Of a DNA stretch of 64,000 nt, positions 1-10,300 are shown piece after piece. The position numbers and the translations under genes were made by a program. Each line of letters starts with the position of its first letter. Position 1 is the first letter of the stretch. This DNA comes from Plasmopara viticola (taxonomy: Eukaryota > Oomycota > Peronosporomycetes > Peronosporales > Peronosporaceae). The stretch is taken from assembly GCA_001695595.3 (NCBI GenBank), contig MBPM02000105.1, positions 145,756-209,755 on the forward strand. The letters are read 5' to 3'. Below the pieces are notes generated by a model. That model worked only from the letters and a program-made list of their open reading frames with translations, was not told the DNA's origin and did no database searches.

Positions 1-189
1 GATTGGACGAGTAAGGAATGATTGTGATTAAACGAACTAAATGATAGGAAGAGCTAGTGCATGTCTCATCAGCTAGAACTAACATTAAATGAATCACTTT
101 CGAATCTTCCTTCAACAGCTCAAGTGCCTTCTTCGCTCTTCGCTCCCCGCAAGCTTCGCTCCCCACTCCTTCGCTTCAGAAATCCAACA
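1..189 (+). repeat. 3' part of a clade-2 LTR (C-like), left end outside window
   Basis: The segment ends in ccaaca at 189 and abuts A-family integrase sequence without a break. Its first half resembles the C1 LTR (a gattggacgagtaagg stretch against gattagacgagtaggt in C1). Its second half (tcactttcgaatcttcc, then the cttcttcgctcttcgctcc run) matches the D LTR in the opposite orientation at 13326. I infer the right-hand LTR of an element inserted in A0. The target duplication cannot be tested because the left end is missing. An open frame crossing this LTR into A0 is read-through, not a gene start. Confidence 0.75.
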
Positions 190-2834
190 ATTCACAGCGA
201 CGTGTGCGGTCCCATGCGATCACCAACGTTTAAAGGCAAGCGCTATTTCGTTACATTTGTTGACGAAAAGTCGCATTTTTGCGTTGTCTTCTTGCTCAGA
301 AACAAGTCTGAAGTATCCGACAAGTTTGCAGAATTTGTTGCGCTAGCGGAAAACCAAACTTGTCGCCGCGTCAAGATACTTCGTTGCGATAATGGCGGAG
401 AATACGTGAACGGCGCCATGACGAAGTTCTGTGCAGAGCGTGGTATTGTACAGAAATTGACACCGCCGTACACACCCCAGCTAAATGGCGTTGCAGAGCG
501 AATGAATCGGACGCTTGTGGAATGTGCTCGCTGTATGCTAGAGCACGCCAACTTGCCGAAGTCTTGCTGGGGTGAAGCCGTCATGACTGCCACTTTCCTA
601 CGGAATCGGTGCCCAACGCGCGCCATCAAGTCCGACATGTCACCTCATCAAATTTGGACCGGCAAGAAACCGCTTCTGGCAAACCTTAAGGTTTTCGGTT
701 GCCACGCGTACGTTCAAGTGCCGAAGGAAAAACGGACCAAGTTTGATGCTCGATCGGTGCGGTGCCAATTTCTTGGTTACTCGGATCACGAAAAAGCGTA
801 CCGCTTTGAAGAAATTGTGAGTGGTCGAGTACTTGTGAGCCGCGACGCACAGTTCATGGAGGATGTCTTCGACAGTGGAAGACGAAGTTATGACAGCAAT
901 GAAGTGATTATTCAAGATGATGCAAGCGATTGTTCGGCAGGATCTAATGGGACTGACTGCGAGCAAGAAGAAGTTTCGGCTTCGGATGTGGAGGTCGAAC
1001 CAGGAAGCAAGCGTATTCAGCGGTCGCGATCGCTAGAGAAGGTTGCAGACTTCCCAAGGCCCAAGCGCCAAAGCCGACCACAGATGTCACTGGACGAGAT
1101 GTCAGCAGTGGCTCACGGGGATGGCGATTTTGAAGCGGCCTTTGTTGTAGATTCAGTGGGAGAAGTGCCAACTACGTACAAGTTGGCAATGGAATCTAGC
1201 AACGCGGCCAAGTGGAAAGAGGCATGCGACTCGGAAATCGACTCCCTCCGCAAAAACGAGACGTGGTCGTTGGTGCCGTTGCCTCAAGGACGAAAAGCGA
1301 TTGGGTGTCGATGGGTGTTTCGAGTCAAGGAGAATCAAGCAGGAGGGATCGAGCGATTCAAGGCTCGACTTGTCGCCAAAGGATTTTCGCAAAAGCACGG
1401 TATCGATGATGAAACATTTGCACCGGTGGCCAAGTTTACTTCAATTCAGATTCTCCTCAGTTTGACAGCCAAGTACGGACTTAAAGTGCGCCAGATAGAT
1501 GTCAAGACAGCCTTCTTGAACGGGTCTCTCGATGAAGACATTTACATGGTTCAGCCACAAGGTTACGAGGACGAATGCCAGCCAGATCATGTTTGTCAGC
1601 TTAAGCGGTCGCTTAACGGATTAAAACAGTCACCTCGTATGTCTAATCAGACGATTGACAAGTTCATGATTATGCTGGGATTCAAGTAGTGCGAAGCCGA
1701 TCATTGTGTGTACGTGAAGCGAGATGACCAGCACATGCTTTTTGTGGCTCTTTACGTTGATGATTTGGTTCTCGCGAGCAGTGACGACAGGATGCTCAAG
1801 TCAACTAAGCAAGCATTAAGCGAGCATTTCGAAATGACTGACTTAGGTGATCTCAAGTATTTTCTGGGCATCGAAATTGAACAGGATCGCTCTGCTGGTA
1901 TTGTGGCAATGCGTCAGACCAAGTTCGCCAAAGACATTTTGACGAAGTTCGGCATGGTGAACAGCAACCCGGTCAAGACACCCCAAGAACCTGGCCTCAA
2001 GCTGACGGAGACAATGTGCGAGGGCGGCTACCAGCACAGTACAACGATGGCAAATGTTCCGTACCGAAATGCGGTTGGGTGCCTCATGTATCTTATGGTC
2101 GGGACGCGGCCGGACCTCGCCGCTGCAGTGGGAGTTCTTTCTCAATTTGCTGCTGATCCATGCCCTACGCATTGGCAAGCTCTCAAGCGCGTGTTTCGGT
2201 ACATTCAAGGCACGACTACACATGGAATCAAGTTCGACAAATCAAGCAAGGACAAGTTGCAAGGTTTTTCTGACGCGAATTGGGCTGGCGATGCTGATAC
2301 TCGACGAAGTACAAGTGGGTACGCGTTTACAATGAATTCAGGGTGCATCAGCTGGAGAAGCAAGAAACAAAGGACGGTTGCGCTCTCGTCAACGGAGGCA
2401 GAGTACATGGCGCTGACAGAAGCTGTTCAAGAGGCGATTTGGCTTAAAGCATTCCTATGCGAGCTTGGTGAAATGAAGAGCAACGAGCCTGTCAAGATTT
2501 ACGAAGACAATCAAGGCTCGATTGCGCTTGCCAAGAACCCCGAGTTCCACAAGCGTACCAAGCACATCGCATTCGCTATCACTTTGTTTGGGAGAAGGTT
2601 GAAGATGGTCAAGTGGTCCTGCAATACTGTTCGACTAAAGACATGAAGGCGGACATGATGACCAAGCCAATCCCAGCTGTGCAGTTTGAGTTTCTTCGCA
2701 ACATGCTTGGGATACAAGGTTCAAGGACTGCCGAGTCGAGTGGGAGTGTTGACAAGAATGCGCCTCGACAAGATGCTGGTGTTGTCGAAGATGCCGTGAA
2801 AGAAACGCCTCGACCAGCGACTTCATACCGGTAA
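190..2834 (+). pseudogene. A0 copia pol remnant (integrase, RT, RNase H)
   Basis: Integrase core is visible from IHSDVCGPM, with the second Asp in DNGGEYVN and the Glu in GVAERMNRT. RT has DVKTAFLNG and YVDDLVLAS, and RNase H has STEAEYMAL. Compared with A1 it is broken by an in-frame stop TAG at 1687-1689 (FK* instead of FKK), by loss of one codon near 1405 (GIDDETFAP for GIDYDETFAP), and by a one-base deletion near 2568 in the RNase H motif TKHIDIRYHF. Substitutions hit conserved positions, e.g. SLNGLKQSPRMSNQ for SLYGLKQSPRMWNQ and DANWAGD for DADWAGD. It cannot make an active polymerase. The reading frame would have ended in TAA at 2832-2834, inside the LTR. Confidence 0.88.
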
Positions 2835-3052
2835 GTACCGGTATCTGCAATCAGTTGATGACTGACTTAGGGAGCGGGTTCAAGATTGGCAAAAGATCGG
2901 TTTCGTGATTGGAAGATGATTGCGCCCGGATGGGAAGATGATTGCGCCCGGATGGTGAGTCATTCTGATTGGCTTAAACAAATCATTGGCTTAGAGGTAG
3001 CATGTAGATGCGTACTAAGGACCATTAAATATATTTACTTTGCATTTTTGCC
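2747..3052 (+). repeat. A0 3' LTR, 3' end truncated
   Basis: It begins TGTTGACAAG directly after the polypurine tract gagtcgagtgggag (2733-2746). It contains two copies of a 22-bp repeat (2912-2955; core gattgcgcccgg), whereas the A1 LTR has one. It keeps the tttgcattt motif near 3040 but lacks the final ~25 bp (aactagtgctcac... caaca). Confidence 0.85.
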
Positions 3053-3111
3053 TTCAAGACGTAGACCCGACACCCAAAGACACGCATTTGTTTACCACTT
3101 GGCTTGAGCTT
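3053..3111 (-). pseudogene. Scrap of clade-2 copia integrase C-terminal region
   Basis: Read on the minus strand, this 59-bp piece resembles the [20 protein letters not shown] segment of B and G elements, with many changes. It lies between the truncated A0 LTR and the E0 LTR. I infer it is a remnant of the element that E0 inserted into. Confidence 0.6.
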
Positions 3112-3451
3112 TGTTGGGAGGGTGAGCGAAGCGAAGGCAAAGAGTTGGGGCGCGTAATGAAGAGTCTGCGCAAGGGAAAACCGAGCGGAGACACTTGTGA
3201 GGAAGAAAGAAAAATATAAAGCGAGTTTATTCATAAGGTTCTTAGTTCGCAACCACTTTGCTACATCTAAGCCAATCATTCATCTAAGCCAATCAGAAGC
3301 ACTTACCATCCTGGCGCAATCATCTTGAGTGCGCCTGTTTATATGTCTATCCATTGCGCCATCGTTGTTTGTTTGAACCGTCGGACAGCCGCTCGTATTG
3401 AACAGCCTCGGAAACCGGAGAAAAACCGAGAGAAACCAATTACCTCCAATA
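3112..3451 (-). repeat. E0 3' LTR (clade 2, minus orientation)
   Basis: On the minus strand it begins TATTGGAGGT at 3451 and ends CCCAACA at 3112. Inside it is the LTR core shared with D, G and clade 1 (ggcttagatg, gcgcaatcatc) and gctcgtattg, which pairs with caatacgagc just outside the LTR. It is followed on the right by the inverted polypurine tract ctccccctc. It is more diverged from D and G LTRs than those are from each other. Confidence 0.85.
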
Positions 3452-3557
3452 CTCCCCCTCAATACGAGCACGCGTGAAGTTTGAGAGCCCTCATAAGGTC
3501 AGCATGACGTGGTCATGAAAGTGCCTTTGTCGTGATGTCTGTCAGCATTGCCGAGGT

Positions 3558-3832
3558 TATTGAGGGTTACCGGTACAATCCGAACTTAAAGGGTGAGTTC
3601 TTACGGATAGTTTTTACGGTAATTACCTTAGATATGATTAGACGAGTAGGTTGATTGGAAGACCCACATGATTTATATGTGTACACATATAAATCAGGCA
3701 GTAGGAATAAGCTCCGATAAATCAATCACTTTCGAATCTCCCATCTACAGCTCAAGTGTCTTCTTGGTCAATCGATCAAGAACTCCCTTCGCCTCGCCTT
3801 TTTCAAGCCTCACTCCGTCGCCACTTCCAACA
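3558..3832 (+). repeat. C1 5' LTR
   Basis: It starts TATTGAGGGTTACCGG and ends TTCCAACA. It contains the palindromic stretch tatatgtgtacacatata (3675-3692) and the initiator-like tcactttcgaatctccc. It lacks the gattgcgcccgg core found in D, E, G and clade-1 LTRs, and so groups with the B LTR. Confidence 0.9.
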
Positions 3833-6800
3833 GGTTATGAGCCCAAGCGCCATGTCCTCTTCGCAAGATTCCACGGCCAAGATCTCCATTGACAAATTCA
3901 ATGGAGACAACTACGCGACTTGGAACCGCTACATGCGTGGCGTGTTCCTGACCAAGTCAGTCTGGCATGTCGTGAACCGTGAGGTGACACCGACGTTTAC
4001 GGATCCTCGCGCTTCGGACGACTACGTCAAGTCGAGCAACGTCGCTTTCGGTCTTTTGCTCCTGCATATGGACGCGGACTACCATCATGTGGTTGACGAC
4101 TGTGAGGAAGCATGGGTGGCGTGGACACGCATCAAGACACTCTACGGCGGGTCGCAGAAGGCTGGGCGTATCTACTTGAAGCTCCAGCTATTCAGCATGA
4201 AGATGGCGGAAGGCGGTAATGTGTTGCATCATTGCAATGAGGTCCTCAACATTGCGGCCAAGCTAAGCAGCATCGGCGCCAAGATGGAGGACGAGGACGT
4301 TGCGATCTGTTTGCTGCGCAGTCTGCCCAAGAGCTTCGAGAACGTCGTTCTCAACTTGGAGATGAGCAGCAACGAGCTTCGATCGCGGGACGTCGTGAGA
4401 GTACTGACGAACGAGCATATCAAGAGGCAAGGTGCGAAGGCTACGGTGGTGAAGACTGAAGACGCTGCGAAAGCGTTCAGTGCCGAACGTGAGCCGCACC
4501 AATGCACGTATTGCGGAAGACTGGGGCACTCGGTGGATCGGTGCTGGACCAGGCAGAAAGCTGAAAACAAAGGGCCAAGACGCGGCGGCAATGGTCGTGG
4601 ACGCGGGGCCAACAATGTCCAATGGCGCAACGACGACGACTACGAATACCATGATCGAGTCGCCTTCGCATTTTCGCTTGAATGTGGACTATCAACGGGC
4701 AAGAGTATGCCAGGGATGTGGGCGGTCGACAGCGGCGCAACGCACCACATCTGCAACGACAAGGCCAAGTTTACAAGCCTCAACGAACAAGATGGAGGCG
4801 AACTTTCGGTGGCTGATGGCAGGAAAGCTGCAATCAAGGGTGTGGGAACCATCATCGAACGGGTGATTCTACCCAATGGCGATGAATAAGACATCGAGAT
4901 CAAGAATGCGTTGTTCGTGCCGAACATGAACAAGAATCTGCTGTCGGTGCCGCAGATAAACAAGACCGGCAAGTTTGGAGTGGTGTTCGACGGTTCCAAA
5001 ATGCATGTAGCATGCAAGAACTCGACTCAAGTAGTGGCAACGGCGGACCTCGCTGATGGACTATACTGGCTTCGGACACCGCAAAGATCTGCAAGCATGG
5101 TGACGAGCTCCAGATCTGCTGATCTACATGCACGCATGGGTCATGCGCCACTAGATGTTCTTCGAATAATGATCACAAGTGGCATGATCAAGGATGCGAC
5201 CATGCCTGCGAAGTCAAGTGGATCAAGCGTGTGTCTCGGCTGTCAGCAAGGAAAGATGGTCCAAAAACCATTCCCAAGCAACCGTGACAAGCGCTGCTAC
5301 GACAACTTCGAGCTTCTTCACTCTGACATCTGTGGCCCCATGGAACAAGCGTCGATTGGTGGCAGCAGATATCTGCTATTGATCGTGGACGAAGCAAGTG
5401 GCTGCATGAAGGGATTCTGTTTGCGATCCAAGTCCGAGAGTGAAGACTGCATCCGGAACTTCATCGTCAAAATTCAGCACCATTTCGAGAAGAAGGTCAA
5501 GTTTGTTCGCCACGATGGAGCTCGATAATTCGCTGCCAACTCTCTCAAGATGTTCTACGAAGATGAAGGCATCGAGCAACAGGTCACCGTCCCGTATGCG
5601 CATCAGACCAACGGGACGGCAGAGCGGGCCATCAGAACAATTGTCACCATCGGCTGGAGTCTGCTGCATCATGCAAAACTGGACAAGTGTTTCTGGGCCG
5701 AAGCAGCAATGACGGCGATCTACGTGAAAAACCGACTGCCATCGCCCAAGATTCCCCACATGACACCGTACGAAATCGTGCACAATTCCAAGCCAAGCGT
5801 CAAACACATGCGCGTTTTTGGGTGTCGAGCACACATCCTGACCCCAAGTGAAAAGCGCCTCAAGTGGGACCCCAAGGCCCGTGTCGGACTGTTCATGGGG
5901 TACGAAGAAGTCTCCAAAGCGTATCGAGTATTCGACATCGAGGCCGGACAAATAGTCATCAGTCGGGACGTCAACTTTGATGAATCAAGCTTTGGACTTT
6001 CGGCGGACTCACCACATGAAGACCTGGAGGATGCGGTGCTGGACCTCGATTTGCTTGAGATAAACGAGGACAGCGTGCGTCAAGTCAACTACAAGCAGAC
6101 TGGCAAGCGTAAATCACGACAGGACACGAATGTCGTACGCTCGGGTCATCGTCAAAGAGGACTGGAAGAATTATGTGCGCCGGACAATGAACACGACCAC
6201 CACCGGAGAAGTCGATCAAGGACGCGGGATGTACTGATTGACGAGGAAGAAAAAGGGACTAGTGATCAAGATGATGATTCTACGCCGCCAACATTTTGGC
6301 GAGCCAGTGCCAACGCGGTCGAAGCATGCAATCTGGCTGAGCCTGCAACCTTTCGAGATGCAGTCAATGGACCAGACCAAGTGCACTGGCGCAAGGCCAT
6401 TCAAGCCGAGCTGGAGTCGATGCGTCTTCGCGGAGTCTTTCGTGCTGCCAAGTTGCCGACCAACCAACGCGCCATTGATACCAAATGGGTATTCAAGATC
6501 AAGCGAAAGGCGGATGGCTCGATCGAGAAATTCAAGGCGCGCCTCGTTGCTAAAGGATTCAAGCAGAAATACGGGATCGACTACATGGAGACGTTCTCAC
6601 CGGTCGTCAAGTACGCGACTCTACGAATGATTGTCGCAGTCACCAAGCACTTCGACTGGCCTTTGGACCAACTCGATGTTGTGACAGCGTTCCTGTACGG
6701 TGTGGTGAAGGAGAAAGTGTTCTGCGTCATCCCTGAAGGCGTCGAAATGGATGACGACTTCAACTGCCTTGAACTGGTGAAAGCGATCTACGGTCTCAAG

Positions 6801-7042
6801 CAAGCCTCGCGCGTCTGGAATGAGACTTTCGACAAATTCGTGTGCTCGAATAGTTTCCAAGTTTCGGACTTCGACCCATGTCTGTACATCAAGTTGGTGA
6901 ACGGTCACTGCGTGCTGGTCCTGATCTACGTGGACGATGTTTTGGTCATAGGCAGCTCACGAGACATGATCGAGTAGACGAAGTGCGACCTCAAGACGCG
7001 TTTCGAGATGACGGACAGTGGCAAGTGCACATTTGTGCTGGG

Positions 7043-7354
7043 TGTTGACAAGAATGCGCCTCGACAAGATACTGGTGTTGTCGAAGATGCCGTGAAAGTA
7101 ACGCCTCGACCAGCGACTTCTTACCGGTAAGTACCGGTATCTGCAATCAGTTGATGACTGACTTAGGGAGCGGGTTCAAGATGGGCAAAAGATCGGTTTT
7201 ATGATGGGAAGATGATTGCGCCCGGATGGTGAGTCATTCTGATTGGCTTAGATAAATCATTGGCTTAGAGGTAGCATGTAGTTGTGAACTAAGGACCATT
7301 AAATATATTTACTTTGCATTTTGCCAACTAGTGCTCACTTCGACCTTTTCAATA
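7043..7354 (+). repeat. A1 5' LTR
   Basis: 312 bp, TGTTGACAAG to TTTTCAATA. Most family members end CAACA, so the shared CAATA in both A1 LTRs is a private mutation copied by reverse transcription. It holds the shared LTR core (gattgcgcccgg, ttggcttaga twice) and an AT-rich aaatatattta just before the initiator-like motif at 7307-7325. Confidence 0.95.
7307..7325 (+). promoter_or_regulatory. Candidate oomycete-type initiator/FPR core promoter in the A1 5' LTR
   Basis: By eye, 13 of 17 specified positions fit the published oomycete core promoter consensus GCTCATTYYNCAWTTTNYY. The 3' half (CATTTTGCC here) fits completely. It lies about 30 bp before the LTR end, downstream of aaatatattta. H, J and F LTRs keep it. 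Clade-2 LTRs have a related tcacttccaaatattcc at the same relative place. It is the likely transcription start region; this is inference, without RNA data. Confidence 0.45.
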
Positions 7355-7366
7355 GGTTATGAGCCC
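7355..7366 (+). other. A1 primer binding site overlapping the gag start codon
   Basis: ggttatgagccc directly follows the LTR. Its complement gggctcataacc is the anticodon stem-loop of eukaryotic initiator tRNA-Met (as in yeast), so priming from an internal cut of the tRNA is expected, as known for Drosophila copia and yeast Ty5. The ATG within the site (7359) is the first in-frame Met of gag-pol. The same site lies at 3833 (C1), 13271 (J2), 21130-21141 (B2, minus), 22269 (B1), 27855-27866 (A2, minus), 30475 (G1), 34907 (G2), 38561 (H1), 51363-51374 (G3, minus), 55680-55691 (G4, minus), 57788-57799 (J1, minus) and 61099-61110 (D2, minus). Confidence 0.88.
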
Positions 7367-10300
7367 AAGCCCCGCCGACTCTGCCTCCCCCTTCTCTGAC
7401 TCTGCCTTCGCCACCATGGACGCGTCTATGCCAAGTCGAATCAACAAGTTCGACGGCACCAACTTCCACACCTGGAAGTTCAAGATGCAGATGGTGCTGG
7501 AGGAGAGGGACCTGTGGGAAGTCGCAAGTGGTGAGATCAAGCTGGAGCACTGCACGAATGCGATGGATCAGTCGACTTACAAGAGGAAGTCTCGGAAAGC
7601 GCTAGCGATAATCTGTCTTGCGATGGAAGACTCGCAACTGCCACTGGTCCGGTCGTCAAGTGGTGCGCACGATGCATGGTCAAGGCTCGAGGGACATTTC
7701 GAGAAGAAGAGTTTGGCCAATAAGCTCTTTCTTCGTCGTCGTTTCTTCACGGCCAAGATGGAAGAAGGTGAGGATGTGCTCGCGCATATCAACAAGATGA
7801 AGACTCTAGCGGAGCAACTCGACGCGGTTGGTGCTCCAGTAAGCGAGGACGACTTGGTGATCACGCTTCTTGCAAGTCTCAGTGAGTCGTTCGCATTTCT
7901 CATTACAGCATTGGAGTCAAGAGCCGACTCGCTGTCTTGGGAGCTTGTGACGTCTCGGCTGCTTCACGAGGATATGAAGCGCAAGGAACACGATGGCGGC
8001 GCCGATGGAGCCGTGCACGGTCAGGTGCAAGCATTCGTGTCAGCGGACAATGGACGGCGCAAGGGACGACAAGTCTCAATCAAGCCCACGAGTACCTGCC
8101 ACTACTGTGGCGAGCAAGGGCACTGGATCGCAAAATGTCCGGCTCGAATTCGAGAGAATGGAGAGCGTCAAAGGACGCAACGCGCTAATGTCGCGCAGAG
8201 TGAGGATTACTCTGGCGAATTTTTGTTTTCGGTTGGTGGGAGTACCACCAAGTCAAGCTCTGTGTGGCTGGTCGACTCGGGTGCGACGCAGCACATGACG
8301 TACTCGCGAGAGTACATGAAGAATTACAAGACAATCTCACCGATGGACGTGCATCTTGCAGATGATGGAGTGGTTCAGGCAGTGGGCACGGGTGACATCG
8401 TTATGTCTATGGCTACTCCGCGCGGACTCAAGAAGGGTGTGCTTACTACAGTGTGGCACATCCCAAAGCTTTCGCGCAATCTTTTTTCCGTTGGACGCTT
8501 TACGAAGGATGTTGGCCCGGTCACGTTTGAGCGCGATGGATGTTTTGCCGAAGCTAAAGGTGTCCGTTGGAAGCTTGGTGTTCGCGAAGGCAAAGGTTTG
8601 TTCAGGCTCTGCATGACGCCTGTCAATGTTGACGCAGCCAATGCGACCAGTTCGTCGGGATGCCATGGGGACACCACGTCGTACCTCTGGCACCTTCGAC
8701 TTGGCCACATTGGTTACGGCGGTCTCGATGCCATTGTCAAGAAGAAGTATGGAATTGGTATCAACCTCAAGACAGCTACTCAGTGGGAAACATGCGAGGG
8801 CTGTGCGCTGGGCAAACAGACGCGGGTGAGCTTTATGAACTCCTCCCCAAGTCGTGCCAAACACGTGTTGGAGACTATTCACAGCGACGTGTGCGGTCCC
8901 ATGCAATCACCAACGTTTAAAGGCAAGCGCTATTTCGTTACATTTGTTGACGAAAAGTCGCATTTTTGCGTTGTCTTCTTGCTCAGAAACAAGTCTGAAG
9001 TATTCGACAAGTTTGCAGAATTTGTTGCGCTAGCAGAAAACCAAACTTGCCGCCGCGTCAAGACACTTCGTTGCGATAATGGCGGAGAATACGTGAACGG
9101 CGCCATGGCGAAGTTCTGTGCAGAGCGTGGTATTGTACAGAAATTGACACCGCCGTACACACCCCAGCTAAATGGCGTTGCAGAGCGAATGAATCGGACG
9201 CTTGTGGAATGTGCTCGCTGTATGCTAGAGCACGCCAACTTGCCGAAGTCTTACTGGGGTGAAGCCGTCATGACTGCCACTTTCCTACGAAATCGGTGCC
9301 CAACGCGCGCCATCAAGTCCGACATGTCACCTCATCAAATTTGGACCGGCAAGAAACCGCTTCTGGCAAACCTTAAGGTTTTTGGTTGCCACGCGTACGT
9401 TCAAGTGCCGAAGGAAAAACGGACCAAGTTTGATGCTCGATCGGTGCGGTGCCGATTTCTTGGTTACTCGGATCACGAAAAAGCGTACCGCTTTGAAGAA
9501 ATTGTGAGTGGTCGAGTACTTGTGAGCCGCGACGCACAGTTTATAGAGGATGTCTTCGACAGTGGGAGACGAAGTTATGACAGCAATGAAGTGATTATTC
9601 AAGATGATGCAAGCGATTGTTCGGCAGGATCTAATGGGACTGACTGTGAGCAAGATGAAGTTTCGGCTCCGGATGTGGAGGTCGAACCAGGAAGCAAGCG
9701 TATTCAGCGGTCGCGATCGCTAGAGAAGGTTGCAGACTCCCCAAGGCCCAAGCGCCAAAGCCGACCACAGATGTCACTGGACGAGATGTCAGCAGTGGCT
9801 CACGGGGATGGCGATTTTGAAGCGGCCTTTGTTGTAGATTCAGTGGGAGAAGTGCCAACTACGTACAAGTCGGCAATGGAATCTAGCAACGCGGCCAAGT
9901 GGAAAGAGGCATGCGACTCGGAAATCGACTCCCTCCGCAAAAACAAGACATGGTCGTTGGTGCCGTTGCCTCAAGGACGAAAAGCTATTGGCTGTCGATG
10001 GGTGTTTCGAGTCAAGGAGAATCAAGCAGGAGGAATCGAGCGATTCAAGGCTCGACTTGTCGCCAAAGGATTTTCGCAAAAGCACGGTATCGACTATGAT
10101 GAAACATTTGCACCGGTGGCCAAGTTTACTTCAATACGGATTCTCCTCAGTTTGACAGCCAAGTACGGACTTAAAGTGCACCAGATGGATGTCAAGACAG
10201 CCTTCTTGAATGGGTCTCTCGATGAAGACATTTACATGGCTCAGCCACAAGGTTACGAGGACGAACGCCAGCCAGATCATGTTTGTCAGCTCAAGCGGTC

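Larger units (their letters stand above)
190..3052 (+). mobile_element. A0: 3' half of an A-family (clade 1) copia element
   Basis: The sequence starts at the integrase motif IHSDVCGPM, equivalent to position 8877 of intact A1, and runs colinear with A1 to the 3' LTR. Its 5' half lies beyond the inserted LTR at 1-189, outside the window. The 3' LTR is cut at about 3052, short of its usual caaca end, where a reversed clade-2 integrase scrap begins. It is an old, inactivated copy. Confidence 0.85.

Noticed and set aside
61..189. Start of a 542-aa frame at 61
   Set aside because: The first ~43 codons are LTR sequence of another element fused by insertion to A0 integrase. It is not a real gene start.
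2886..3107. Small open frames in the A0 LTR and flank
   Set aside because: They lie in repeated LTR sequence with no conserved protein signal.
2835..3557. A possible env-like or third gene between pol and the LTR in any element
   Set aside because: In all copies the pol end meets the polypurine tract and LTR directly, leaving no room for another gene.
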